A DNA stretch of 64,000 nucleotides from Hevea brasiliensis (GCF_030052815.1 NC_079503.1:48216735-48280734); one strand, 5' to 3'; positions 24,627-37,331 are shown, counted from the first letter of the stretch. The notes: a model not told the origin generated them from the letters alone. Numbers and translations are program-made.

Positions 24627-26703
24627 GCTTATTTTCCATTTTTGCTTCATTAAAGTTTGTGTTAGTATTAAGAGGAGTTGATTTATGGAAGAAATTGGAA
24701 GAATTGATGAGTTATTGGAAGGTACTATTTTTGGCAGCCATGGAATATCAAGGTTAATGAATTATTTCTTCATGTAAATGGTGTTTTGAGGTGTTCAATT
24801 AAGTGTTTAAATGTATAGGAATCATTTACCTTGTATATAGTTTGAATTGTAAGTTTGAAAAGTTAAAATGGAAGCTTGATGTATATGTGTTACTTGGGCA
24901 GCCTCATGGTGAAGATTGGTAATGTTTAAGTTCATGAAAAGTGGTTGAATTATGGTACAAAAAAATGGCAGCATATGTATATGAAATAGTGGTGATAATG
25001 TATGTAAATTGGTAGTCTAAATTGTATGTTTTGATTAGGAATAATATATGGAAAATTGTTTAGAATTGGATATTGTAAATTAGGAGTTATCTATTGTGTA
25101 TATAAGCTCATGGTATTCTGCCCAAAGTTGCTATAATGTAAACTATTGAATGAGCATGGTATGGTATGAGTGCAAAATGTTTTGGGAAGTAAAGATGCAA
25201 TTGTTGAATGTGTATTTGGATTGATGCTTTTAAAATGTGTCAAGGGCAGTATATGTTTTAGGCTATATATGGAATTGTGTGACTCCAATTGGTATGAGTC
25301 TAATTGAAGGTGAAACTAGGAACAAAAAGTGCCAACTTTCATGAAGGAAGCTTACCTAGATTCTGCCTAGAAGGTGACTTGAAAAATGACCAAATCCGGA
25401 TTAGTGCATTTAAGGCTTGAAATTGACCATTTGGGCAGCAGTTAGTGTTTTAGCCATAACTCACTCAAAACAGGTCCAATTGACCTGAAATTTTTACCAT
25501 GAATATTTGAGACATATATCTACAAGTCTTATGAAGACACCAAAGCCCAGAAATGACGATAAGCAAGTCAAATAGCTTGCACAAGTTCGGGTCCAAAAAC
25601 TGGCCGAACCAAAAGTGACCTAAAAATGACCTAAAGTGACCATTTTGATGCATTCTGAGCAACATTGGTAGATTGACCATAACTTGTTCTACACAACTCA
25701 GAATGACCTGAAATTTTGCTCCGCGTGCAATAAGACATAGACCTACAAGTTTGTAGTTTTGACCGAAACCCGAAAATCGAGGGAACTAGGTCATCCGGCT
25801 AGGTCAAATTAGTATACTGGAATCCAACAAATTACAATAAAACACAATATACATAGAAATGAATTTGGTAACACGTACCAATCTTAAAAGGCTACAAATG
25901 TGACATATTGGTAACATTAAAACCTAATTCACCTAGAATGCATCAAGGGTCAACATCTTAGGTTGACTAAGGAAATAATAGAATTCAATGAATTAATTAT
26001 TAAGTATTATCGTTAGAGACAGTTTAAATGAGTACTGAAACATTTCAAATTGTGTTTCTCAGTTAGCAACGACTCAGGAAAAGGAAAGGAAACACTGAGT
26101 CAGAGCCAAGAGACATATATCAGAGGTTTGTGCACAATAGTTATTTCTTTTAAATTTTTCAATTGAAATAAATTATGATTATTTATATGTTATTGTTTTA
26201 AATTGTGTTTGTGCACAATAATTTTGATGTCTTATTTTCTACTTAAAAATTTATTTGAACATTATAGTTTTAAATTGTGTCTGTGCACAATACTTTTTAT
26301 ATTCACTGCTTTTACTAGAAAATTTATTTGGAGAAATGAGTTATGAATAATTTTTTATTATCTTGGCTTTGAGAATCTTATTTGGAAATTATTGTGTTGC
26401 CTACTTTGCAAATGGAAATTTTGAGATAAAATGTGATTTAGGAATTGTATAAAATATTGTGATTTGGAATTGTTTTGATTCACACTTGGCATGACACTGT
26501 TATTATATTCCTCCCTCTTTGACTTATCAGTCTGGGGTGAGTGTGATTATGTTTCTCCCTCTTTGACTTGCCAGTCTGAGGTGAGTGTGGATGAGTACTT
26601 ATTATTTAGCTAGCTTCCTCCCTCATTGATTTTGATTATTGGGGTGAGTGTGTCTTATCGTGGTGTACAACACGGCATGTGCGAAAAAATTGTGTCATGG
26701 CCT

Positions 26704-27079
26704 AAATTGTGTTATTGATTGGCAAAACTGTATTATTCAGTTATTTGATCAAATTGTGTTATTGATTGGCAAAACTGTATTATTCAGTTATTTGATCAAA
26801 TTGTGTTATTGATTGGAAAAACTGTATTATTCAGTTATTTGATCAAATGGTGTTATTGATTGGCAAAACTGTATTATTCAGTTATTTGATCAAATTGTAT
26901 TATTGATTGGCAAAACTATATTATTCAGTTATTTGATCAAATGGTGTTATTGATTGGCAAAACTGTATTATTCAGTTATTTGATCAAATGGTGTTATAGA
27001 TTGGCAAAACTGTATTATTCAGTTATTTGATCAAATGGTGTTATTGATTGGCAAAATTGTGTTATTCAATTGTTTGATC
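26704..27079 (+). repeat. Eight-copy 47-bp minisatellite in LTR E1
   Basis: Eight head-to-tail 47-bp units, each beginning AAAT(T/G)GTGTTATTGATTGG and ending TTATTTGATC, with only a few substitutions between units. The last unit is the most diverged. The homologous part of E3 (about 47877-47930) has one unit, so the array is a local expansion in E1. Confidence 0.95.
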
Positions 27080-27186
27080 AAATTTGTGTTATATGAACTT
27101 TGTAAATTGTGAAATGGAATTGTGAATTATTTGATTTGTGAATTGTCAATAAAAGATTTATATATCGCATTTCAAATTGTTATTAT

Positions 27187-27234
27187 GCACCACTGAATAA
27201 ATTTTACTCAGCGATAGCTTTTCATTGCTATCGC
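27187..27234 (+). other. Double hairpin of LTR E1
   Basis: TGCACCACT, then CTGAATAAA / TTTACTCAG with one mismatch (27193-27211), then a perfect 8-bp stem GCGATAGC / GCTATCGC (27211-27234). Confidence 0.82.
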
Positions 27235-27846
27235 TAGTTGACAGACTGACATGGCAGCAGACTAAGCTGCTAATGTTATATTGAGAGTTCACCGGGTATA
27301 TTGAGTATACCATATTTTGCATTTTGTATTGTAATTTATGTTCACTGTATGTATATAGTGTTCTTGGTTTTGAGCAGTTGTAAATTAAAATTGTACATTA
27401 AAGTTGTAAACTAAATTTGTAAATTATTTTGGTTTGTAAATATTTCTTTTATCTCAGCTTTTGAAAACACTGGAAAATTATTGTGGATTGAGTAGACAAA
27501 TGTTGAGAAACTTATTGTGTTGATTTGGATGTTGGAGTTTGAGATTGAGAAATATATTTGAAGTGCTTTTTACAGGTTTTTGAAGAACTGTTTTATTCAA
27601 AATACAGATGGCACTCTGTCAAAATTTTTACAGAAATTATTAATTCTTCAAATGTGTTAGCTGTTTCACTTCAAAAAAGGGAAACTTTTTAACACCTGTA
27701 ATAGTGCTCACCACTGTAAAAAGAAGTAAGAAAAGGTTTAAAATCCCTTGTAGTGTATTCAATGGGTTATTAGTGAGCGAAGTTTGGTAATTCATTAGGT
27801 ATACTACGGGATCATGTTGTGCCTTACCAAGGGGTAGGGTGTGACA

Positions 27847-30732
27847 TTGTATGTACCCAATATGTATAAAAAAATCATTTTTGTATCTAATTTGACTAGA
27901 AACAGTTATGAATTTAGATTCATAAATGATGCATATACAATTTATTATGGTAATAAAATTGTATGTTTGGGTCACTCGCACAATGGTCTTTATTATGTTA
28001 ATAATGAATGCAAAATAGCTCTAAGCACCGAATATAAAATTAATGCAATAGAAAATATTAACCTTAATCCAAAATAACTTTGGCACTTAAGATTAGGTCA
28101 TGTAGCAAAAGAAAGGATCACAAAGTTGGAAAGGATGGGGATTTTGACCTCCTTGGGAAATGAACCATCACCAATTTGTGAGTCTTGCCTTCAAGGCAAA
28201 ATGACTAGATCTCTCTTTGTTGGATAAAGGCAAAGGGCTGAAGAACTTTTAGAACTCATACATGGTGATGTATGTGGGCCATTTAAAGAAATGGCTAGAG
28301 GTGGATATTACTATTTCATTACCTTCACTGATGATAAATCTCAGTTTGGGTATTTGTATTTAATGAAATACAAGTTTGAATCCTTTGAAAGGTTCAAAGA
28401 GATTAAGGCTTAAGTAGAAAATCAAACAGTAAAGAGTATTAAAATCCTTCGATCTGATCAAGGTGGTGAGTGCTTAAGTACTGAGTTTGATGAGTTCCTT
28501 CGGGAATAGGGCATAATTTCACAATTAACCCCTCCTGGTACATCATAGTTGAATGGTGTGTCAGAAAGGAGAAATCATACTTTGTTAGACATGGTACGGA
28601 GCATGATGAGCTTCACTGATTTGCCTATTTCCTTATGGGGATATGCATTAGAAACTACACTGTACATTCTTAACAGAGTTCCAACTAAATTAGTTTCTTC
28701 TACACCATATTAGATATGGCATGGAAGACAACCATCCCTTAAACATGTTAAGGTATGGGGTTGTCCAGCTTTTATTAAAAAGCTGAAAACTGATAAATTA
28801 GAGACAAGGTTCGAAAAGGGTAGGTTTATTGGCTATCCAAAAGACAGTTTTGGATATTATTTTAATCTTCCATAATCATAATGATTTGTGATAAGTAGAG
28901 ATGCAATTTTCTTGGAGAAAGAGTTTCTTCAAGAAGGTGGCAAAGGAAAAAAGATAGAATTGGAATTAGAGAATTCTACAGATGATCAACAACCTACACC
29001 CATGGATATTGATCCAGTGGGAGAGCCTATACCTATAGATAATACATCCACAACACCAATTTTATGCGAATCTAGTAGAATATCTCATCCACCAGAGAGA
29101 TAAGGATTTCTTCATGAGAATGAACAAGAGTTATTTATTCATGAAGAAGTTGATCATGGAGATTATTCTACTAGTTATGAAGAAGCTATATCAGATATAG
29201 ATTCTTCAAAATAGCTAAAGCCATGAAATCTGAAATGGATTCCATATATAAGAACAAAGTCTGGGATCTTGTAGACCCACCTGAGGGTATTGTACCCATA
29301 GGATGTAAATGGGTTTTCAAGAGAAAGATTGGTCCTGATGGAAAGGTAGAGACCTTCAAAGCTAGGCTTGTAGTGAAAGGGTTTTGCTAAAGGGAAGGAA
29401 TTGATTATAAAGAAACATTCTCTCCCGTAGCTATGCTTAAATCCATAAGGATTCTTCTAGCTATTGCAGCACACTATGATTATGAGGTTTGGCAAATGGA
29501 TGTCAAAATTGCCTTTCTCAAAGGTTTTATTGAGGAAGACATATATATGGAATAACTAAAGGGTTTTGTATCCAAGGAAGGTTCCAAGGTGTGCAAGCTT
29601 AAGAGATCCATTTATAGTCTTAAGCAAGCTTCTAGAAGCTAGAATAAATGTTTTGATGAAGCCGTTAAATCTTTCATTTTTATTCAAAACATTGATGATC
29701 CGTATGTGTATAAGAACACTAGTAAGAGTATGATTACCTTTCTAGTGTTATATGTGGATGATATATTATTAATGGGCAATGATATTGGTATGCTAACATC
29801 TGTAAAAACCTGGTTGTCAAGTACTTTCTCTATGAAAGATCTTAGGAAAGCTACCAATATTTTGGGAATTCGAATAGATAGAGATAGACCGAAAAGAATA
29901 ATAGGTTTATCCCAAAGGCTTTACTTGGAAAAGGTGTTGAAGAGGTTCAACATGCTTGATTCTGAGAGGGGATTGTTACCAGTTAGGCATTCACTTTTCT
30001 AAGGAACAATCTCCCAAGACTCCTGAAAAAAGGGAAAAGACGGCCAAGGTTCCTTATGCTTCAGTTATAGGAAGCCTAATATATGCCATGTTGTGTACTA
30101 GGCCTGATATTGCCTACGATGTTAGTGTGACTAGCAGGTTTCAATCTAACCCAGGTTTGGAACATTGGGTAGCTGTTAAGAATATTCTTAAGTACTTGAG
30201 AAAGACGAAGGATTTATTCTTGATATATGTAGGAGGTGAACATCAATTAGAAGGGTTTATAGATTCTGATTTCCAATTAGATATTGATGATAAAAAGTTT
30301 ATCTCGGGGTTTGTATTTTTGTGTAATGGAGGCACTGTCTATTGGAAGAGTTCCAAATAGACAACTACAGCAGACTCCACCACTGAAGCCTAGTATTTTA
30401 TTGCGTGTGATGCTACAAAAGAGGCTGTTTGGATCAAGAAGTTCGTTTCAAAACTAAAAGTGGATCCTTCCATTGAGTCAGTAGTTCCTCTCTACTGTGA
30501 CAATAATGGAGCCATTGCACAGGCAAAGGAGCCTTGGTCTCACCAGTGATCTAAACACATAGAGCGGTGATTTCATATTATCAAAGAGATACTTGGAAGA
30601 GGCGATATCGCCATGCAGAAAGTAGCTTCAGCTGATAACCCAGTTGATCTACTGACCAAGGCCATGACACAACAACAGTTATATAAACATCTTGCAAAGA
30701 TAGGTCTCAGATACTGTAGTGAATGGCTCTAG
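27847..30732 (+). pseudogene. Ty1/copia integrase, reverse transcriptase and RNase H (element G)
   Basis: Continues the polyprotein after E1. GAG-pre-integrase ends with the zinc module LWHLRLGHVAKERI ... CESCLQGKM (28078-28204). Integrase core: HGDVCGPF (28261), RSDQGGE (about 28450) and NGVSERRN (about 28552) supply the D,D,E residues. RT: CKWVFKRKIG, QMDVKIAFLKG, and the catalytic YVDD at 29751-29762. RNase H: PGLEHWVAVKNILKYL, FIDSDF, YCDNNGA and KHIER, ending SEWL plus TAG at 30732. More than a dozen stops and a frameshift near 29985 break it. Many stops replace expected Gln, Arg or Trp codons (CAG/CAA to TAG/TAA, CGA to TGA, TGG to TAG). Catalytic motifs persist, so decay is mostly point nonsense rather than deletion. 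Confidence 0.93.
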
Positions 30733-30744
30733 GCAAAATGGGAG
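30733..30744 (+). other. Polypurine tract of copia G
   Basis: GCAAAATGGGAG lies directly between the RNase H stop and the 3' LTR; this is the expected plus-strand primer location and purine bias. The LTR start TGGTTAG follows. Confidence 0.65.
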
Positions 30745-32885
30745 TGGTTAGTTTTGTGTGCCCTAGAGCATGCACTGATTTTGTAACTTGTAAATAACAT
30801 TGTAAATATTTTAATGGCAATTAACATTTCACTTAAATGTTGTATATTTCATAACATATTTATTTGAAATTATCCATTAGCAATATGTTAAATATTCTAT
30901 TCTTAAGAGATAAGAATATAAGAGACATAATATATGGGACATTTGCTATAAACCAGAGTTCGTAGCTAAAGGATATTTTTGTGGGCACATTATATCCAAA
31001 GAGCTATCACCTCTGTTTATCTCCATTGATCAGTATGAGATACTGAGGTATATGGAATGGTGAGTCTCATGCCATCTTATATGAGATATCGAGATAAACA
31101 TCATGGGCACTTATGAGATAAGTAGGCTGAACTTGTGACGTACAGATGACATGAACATGACATTTACTCGAGTCAATAAAATGTTATCTGTGTCATACTC
31201 GTGCATATAATCCTCAGACATGAGATGACATGGTTGTCTCTTATATGGGTAGTTTGAGTTTGATATCACTTACATATCTATACTATGTATGGATATTTCG
31301 GTGTGTGTTGTCTCAGATCAGTCATATGTTGAGATAGGTGTTTAGTCAAGAGGGAATCCGTACCCTTGAGTAAATAGGGTTAAAAGTCCTATGTGGATTT
31401 AAGTTGCTCTTTACAAGATTAAGTTCCTGGCTAGGATAGATGACTTTGTCAGGAAAGGTGTTTTCTGATGGTAAAGTCTTATATGTCAAGAATAAGGTTT
31501 CAAATGAGTGCATAAGATTCCATGATAAGGGATTTGACTCGACTATGACCCTTAATGGGATTGGGACATAATACAGAAAGGATGTTAGTGCATGGTGATA
31601 TATGATTAAAGGTCCATATTTAAGGTATTCCTTATTACTGATTGGGTGGCCATGACATGCTATGCTAGGTGTTAACCATATTCTATGAGATGACTAAAAT
31701 GATTTGGCAAAATCATTTACGGTTTGAAAGAGTTCCGATGATATTAAGAGTTAATATCATTTATCATTGCCAATTAGTAATGAGCCTAGTAAGTCATACA
31801 CCTACACAAGTTGATCACCAAGCAAATTATGATTTAATTGATTAATTAATTAAATAGATTTGGTTTGTAATAATATTGCAAAGTCCCTAGCAAGACTTGA
31901 AACCGAATCTTGGATATTGGATGTATTGTAAAAATTAATTAATGGAGATTAATTTATCAAATAATTTATATGTGATATAAATTAATTTGAGGGAGAAATT
32001 ATAATTTTGAGTTGAGAACTCAAAAATTCTTACAAGGGTATTTTGGTAATTTAACATTGTGACACGTGGCACCATGAGTTGTTGACACATGTCACCCATC
32101 ATTGTGTGCCATTTGTCTTCCATGTGATGGAAGATAACATTTGATGATTTAATCTTGGCTTGACACTTGGCTTAATGAGATTAAGACAACTTAGAAGCAA
32201 AATTGAATAGGATCATTACAAGTGGCACTACATTTAATGATTTTTGTCTTGCATAAAATATAAGAAGAAAAGAAGACAAAATTAATAAATTATCTTCTTA
32301 TTCCTCTTTCATCTTAGACGGCACCTCTCTCTCTCTCCCTCTTTGTAACACCCCTTATCCGATCTATAGTGTAGCCGAGTAAAGTGTGCCACATTCTGTG
32401 CCGGAGCATCTTATCTTATCTTATCTTATTCTATTTATTATTAATTTCGATTTCATTATTAATTAAACCAAAATATTTAAATGGAGAAACTGATAGAGTT
32501 TCCCCTGTTTATTTAACAACTAATGTATTACATTATTCACCTATTTGAAAATCTCGTATCAATTTTCAATTTCTAATTCATAATCTCATCATCATCTCAC
32601 ATTCAATTCTTGCAATTATTTTCATACATATCCATTCCGATTGAATTCATATATGAAATAATCAAATTTTATTAATTTACATCAATGTACAAATTAATTA
32701 CATAAATTTATAATTTGCAATAAAACTCCAGAATCTATTACAGTAAACAAAATACAATCATATGGCGTAATGCAGCCCTATCAAAATGCACTGCAATGGG
32801 GATGGTGACACTAGACTCTATGCAGATTTGGACTCTAAATTTCCCAGTCGGATGTCTACTGGGCTTTCTTTTTATCTCCAGTACC

Positions 32886-32925
32886 TATGCGATGGAAAAA
32901 TCAAGGCGCTAAGCATAATGCTTAG
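32886..32925 (-). other. Double hairpin of LTR I
   Basis: Hairpin 1 is CTAAGCA-3 nt-TGCTTAG (32909-32925), preceded in sense by TGCACCACT; the second stem is degenerate. The AGGTAC box follows. Confidence 0.7.
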
Positions 32926-34224
32926 TGGTGCAATAATAAAATTTAAATAAACTAAATAAATACAAGCAACTATTTTATGTGTATAGTGTTTTAAAAAAAA
33001 TGTACATTTATCAATTATAGGTCACTGTGTATTTTTATCGCTCTGTAGGAGCATATTATGTGTTTGGGAATTTTATCATGTAATTATTTAATATTAAAAC
33101 TTATTATATCATATCAGTGCCCAAGTAACCTATAACTAACTGTTAAGACTGGATACACGGGAGTATATTAGTTAGACACCCTATGTGTCTACCAAGTATA
33201 CATCATGTCATGTTAGGCGTAAGGCCAGCGGGCAGGCATAAAGCTAGAAATCATGTCAGGCATAAAAGCCAGTAATCATATCATGTTAGGCATAAAGCCA
33301 GAAGAATAATCATATCAAACATCTATTTTCTGTCAATGATCATTCATATAAGCAGTACTACAATCTGTGATCCCTAATTGGTATACCAATTGATCCAACC
33401 TCTACACATAAGTCTAGGCATACATTGGGCAATTTAGTGTCATTATGTTATTTTATGTGCTATTCATAAATACTATTCATTGGCACTATTCATTGTGCAT
33501 ATCATGGTCATTCCATTTGGGATGGGAACATAGGTCCCAATCTCATTTTCAAGTGAGTTATATGATTAACAATTCATTTTGGTTAATTCCATATCATATA
33601 ACAAGTTATTTCATGAACCTTTTTCAAGGTCCAGATTTGGTGTTGCAACTTGTCCTAACAAATTGGTTATGATGCAAAGTCTGTTGGATCACACTTCCTC
33701 CATGGAAGTTGTTCTTATATGTCTTATCTTTATTTTCCTTTTTGAATCATGTCATTTGCAGTTTTAGAACTCAAGTTATGGTCAATTTTCCAAGACTGGT
33801 CCATTGACTCATTACTGTTCTACAACCAGGCAGATTCTAGAATCCCAAATTTGTCCAGCCATTTGGACATGTTACAGTCATATTTAGGCCTAATGTCCTT
33901 CATATGAGTTGTTTCCCTATGTCTTAGAGTCACACAAGTTTAAGAATCACTAAGTTTCAGGTTGTGTAGGGTGAGTTATGGCTAATTAACTAACCATGAC
34001 TCCTGGATCTTGTAACTCCAGGATTTCAGGTTACAGGTCTATTTTTCAATTATTATCTAAGGGTCTTACACTCAAAATTTGAGTAAGGTTTCTTAAACAA
34101 AGAAATAGCTCTATTTCTTAAGTTTTTAGATCAGTTTGGCTCATTCCAATTAAAGTTTTCTAGTGGAAGTTATGGTCTATTTACCATTCGGCTGTCAAAC
34201 GGTACATCTGTCCAGGTGCAAGAA

Positions 34225-34438
34225 TTTCTAGATTAGTAATTCCTGAATTCTCCTAGTAATTTCCCTAAGCTGCATTTGGTTCTAGATTTTGGTCGAAACA
34301 TAAAAGTTGTAGTTCTAGGTCTTATGAAGATTTTCTAGATTAGTAATTCCTGAATTCTCCTAGTAATTTCCCTAAGCTGCATTTGGTTCTAGATTTTGGT
34401 CGAAACATAAAAGTTGTAGTTCTAGGTCTTATGAAGAT
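34225..34438 (-). repeat. 107-bp perfect tandem duplication in LTR I
   Basis: Two adjacent copies with period 107 (34225-34331 and 34332-34438), apparently identical over the unit, each containing CTCCTAGTAATTTCC and GGTCGAAACATAAAAG. No other LTR here duplicates this segment. A recent slippage or unequal exchange event is the simplest origin. Confidence 0.92.
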
Positions 34439-36692
34439 TTTGGCTTTTGAATCACTGAATTTTTAGTTTTATAGGCTGAGTTATGATATTTTTGCCATAA
34501 CTGGTCGGGTGGCCTAAAGTCCAGAATTTCTAGGTCAGTTTTGGTCCAGGCAGATTTGATGACTTGACTTTGCCTAGCAAATTGGTTGGGTTGGGGCCAG
34601 AATTAGGGTTCCTAATCTCCATGAAAAATGTTCTACTAACCCTAATCTTCATGAAAAATGTTCTACTATGTCTAAGCATTTCATAGGTTCAAGAATTAGG
34701 TTATTTGGAGCTTTCTACAATGAGTTAGGCCTACTTGAACATTTACTGTTCATATGATCATTTCTACAGGTCCAGAATAGGTCATTTCAGATTCAAGCCA
34801 ATTATAAGGCAATTTGTGGTTAGTATCTAGGCAAGGTATCTTCATGAAATTTGCGGCTTTGGATCTTAAGTTTCACCTTCAATTGGCCTCACACCAATTG
34901 GAGCTATCTAGCTCTTCTTATGGCCATATAAATGCACTAGACTCAAGGTCCAAAATCCCTGCATGGATCAACACTACTACCAACTTCAAAACTCAACCAA
35001 TTCTCATTAAATGGTCAATAATTGACCTCAACTACCTCATTTAAGTATCATATCAACAAATTCCCAAATTTCATGCAAAACCCTAACCTTTATAATCACA
35101 TCTCATGCAACTTATACCAAATCAACATATCCATCACATACACACATCTAATACCATCTCTAGGCAAATTTAATGTCAATTAAACTCATCATACTCTCTT
35201 ACATCAAGGATGCCAAAATTTCACCTTCCCAAATACTTAACATTTTCTTAAATTTTCATGCAAATACAACTCAATTCCACATGCTTTAAAAGATTAAAGA
35301 AGAGAGATATGTAATATTTGCACTAACCTCTTTTGAACCAATTCCAAGCTTCCCAAATCTTCAAGTTTTCCACTTCTTTTTACTTCTAATCTCTTTAGCA
35401 AGGTCAATTATCAAGTATTAGTGTTTGGAGTTGTGGAAAATATGGAGAGTGGAGCAAGAAATTGGAGATTGAAAGCTTGACAATGGTGGAAATGGTGGAG
35501 TAAGGTGGTTCGGCCAAGGCTTGAATGGAAGAAGAAGAAGACTTTGGTTGCTTTTGATTAATTTTTGTCTTATGCTATGTATTTATCCTCATTTAATTGA
35601 ATTAAGTTTTTAATGACATCATCATGAAATCATGCTTAGATAAAAAATGAAATTAAATATTCTTTTCTTTCTTTTTCTTCTTTCCATTACATGTTTCTAT
35701 TTAAATTTTCTTCAAAATTTCTTCATATTTTATTGCATAAGTTTTCACTTAATTTAATTGATATTTTGGTCAAAAGTCAACTCTAGGTGTTAAATAATCA
35801 AAATGCCCTTCTTGTGTTCATCACATCATAATTGTCGTTACCAATTGGCATAGATTTTCTTGCATTCTCTTAACATTTTTATTGTCATTGATCCTCATAA
35901 ATTCTTCAATTTAGTCCCAAATAATTTTCTCACAGGGTTCTTTATTAGCCTAGGGTTGGCAACCGTATCTACAGTCACTTCTCGATAGGGTTACCCATCG
36001 CTAGAACTTTGTGCTCCTTTAACCCCTTTGCATTTCATTTCTTTCATTTCTCTTTAACTTTGCTTAATTGTTATTTAGTTTATTTATTGTTCCTCACTCT
36101 AGTTTAAATATAGTTCCAGACATTTTGAGTGTCCGATCAGACATTAGTCATCGAAACAGTAGAATGTACAAAAATACCTAAAACGAGGATATCACACTCT
36201 TCTTCATATTCCTCCATTGATACTTGAAAGAAAGCTTGTTTCTTTCTTGAATCAAAATACTAGAAAGTGTTTCTAGTCTCTCAAATACATCCAATTGAAC
36301 TCCACCAAAGCAAAACCCCTACAAGAGTGGTTGGCACATCACAAAGGAGAGGCAAGGGGCTGCTAAAGGTAAAGCTTGGTGAAGCTTCTAGTGGACAAGC
36401 TAAAGGAGCTACAATTGGAGCTCTGGAGACTTCCAAAGGGAGCAAGAAGTGTGATTCTGTGCTCCTTGAGGTTAGAGGTCTCTAAACCCTCTTTTAGTTA
36501 GGGTTTAATTAGTTTAATTGTTAAACTACAATCCTTGATGGCAAATGAAAGTATTATGCATGTTAAAAGTGAGTTTTAACATGCCTTGGGTGCTTAAGGT
36601 TAGTTAGGATCATAAAATATATTGCATGTTTGCATGAAACCTTGAAAAAATTTTTAAATCCAACCTCTAAACCACTTTTGTTGTGCCTTTTA

Positions 36693-37331
36693 GTCTGATG
36701 CTATCATTGAGGCCTTCCTCGAACCTCCTGCATCTCTCTACCTCTGTGGGAACAATCTCCCTAGCGTATCTACTCTGCTAGACAAATTCCCTCTCATATT
36801 CGGCCACTGTTAATTGTCTCTACCTCAGAGCAATAAACTCTCTTCTCCTATCCTCCAAGTAAATATGACTGATATACTTCTTTCTGAACTCTGCCAGAAA
36901 GAAATTCTAAATCACCATAGATGGCTGTACTACTCTAGTCACTGTGTCCCATCACTGGTAAGTAGCCTCCTGCAGTAGTGAGACTACACACTCCAAGCTC
37001 TGATCCAGGGTGCAATGTAGCTGCTGGAGAACTCTCACAGTCCTTTCCATCCAATACTCTGCAGCAGCTGGGTCATCTTTCCTTTTTCCTCTAAAATCCA
37101 CAGCCCCATTCTTTTGGAGCTTCTCCAAAGGTGATTTTTGTGGGGGCTGCGTCTGAGCTCCCATCACCTGCCTGAGTAAATCAGCCATTTGCTGGAAAAC
37201 TACTGCTAAGATTCTATAGGCTGCTCAGCAACTACCTGTGCTACAGGATCTCTCACGCCTCTAACACTACTGCTCTCTAGGGCGTGACTCTCCACTTCCT
37301 CTTTAATAGCCTGAGGAGCATCAGGATCCAT
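36693..37331 (-). pseudogene. Ty3/gypsy gag fragment (element J)
   Basis: Minus-strand gag starting at ATG 37331 (MDPDAPQAIKEEVESHALE). In-frame stops and a frameshift near 37195-37210 precede MADLLRQVMGAQ. Capsid motifs follow: KLQKNGAVDFRGKRKDD, EYWMERTVRVLQQLHC, VVSLLQEATYQ, then a stop at about 36952 where the paralogue in A continues with YEWW. Further left, LEDRRREFIALR, VAEYEREFV and RRFEEGLNDS can still be read up to 36693, where the copia G 3' LTR cuts in. The rest of J (gag C-terminus, pol, 3' LTR) must be left of the window, beyond G and everything nested in it. Confidence 0.85.

Larger units (their letters stand above)
19684..27846 (+). mobile_element. Solo gypsy LTR E1 (group 2), TSD TTGTA, split by E2
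   Basis: TGTAACACCC at 19684 to GTGTGACA at 27846, flanked by perfect TTGTA duplications (19679-19683 and 27847-27851) inside copia G protease/GAG-pre-integrase. Without nested E2 (20134-24178) it is about 4.1 kb. Its first 60 bases include the perfect palindrome CTGTCCGGACAG at about 19731-19742. Beyond E2 it has TATATAAG at 24377-24384, ATGGCC at 24439 opening a 23-codon frame, AG/GTAAGT at 24619-24626, a CCAATTGG dyad at 25283-25309, the double hairpin at 27187-27234 and TTTTTACAG/G ending at 27575. An eight-copy 47-bp array (26704-27079) is unique to this copy. Confidence 0.93.
32344..36196 (-). mobile_element. Solo gypsy LTR I (group 1), TSD CTCTT
   Basis: A 3.85 kb LTR in minus orientation, bounded by TGTAACACCCC on the left and ATATCACA on the right, with perfect CTCTT duplications (32339-32343 and 36197-36201) in the copia G 3' LTR. 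Contents: a short TTATC microsatellite at about 32410-32430, the hairpin pair at about 32886-32925, GGCATAAAGCC-type palindromes at about 33215-33305, a 107-bp tandem duplication at 34225-34438, a 30-bp duplication at about 34611-34670 and a CCAATTGG dyad at 34877-34903. Plus-strand frames at 33445-33767 and 34814-35044 are antisense and unsupported. Confidence 0.92.
30745..36692 (+). mobile_element. 3' LTR of copia G, split by solo LTR I
   Basis: The copia LTR starts at TGGTTAGTTTTG (30745) and continues to 32343, then from 36197 to about 36692; net 2.1 kb, matching D and H in reverse. Landmarks shared with H include CCCTAGAGCATG near the 5' end and the CTCATGCCATCTTAT segment at about 31065. 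The 3' end reads CCTTTTA where D and H keep CCTTCA, so the terminal CA has mutated and the edge is good to about 2 bases. To the right lies gag of gypsy J, hence G inserted into J gag. The 72-codon frame at 36267-36485 lies within it and looks like chance. Confidence 0.82.

Noticed and set aside
26704..27079. CRISPR-like repeat array
   Set aside because: Units are contiguous with no unique spacers, in a plant retrotransposon LTR. It is a minisatellite.
36267..36485. 72-codon frame with KTPTRVVGTSQRRGKG, looking like a basic protein
   Set aside because: It lies wholly in the copia G 3' LTR, next to TTAGGGTTTAATTAG sequence, with no homologue that I recognise.
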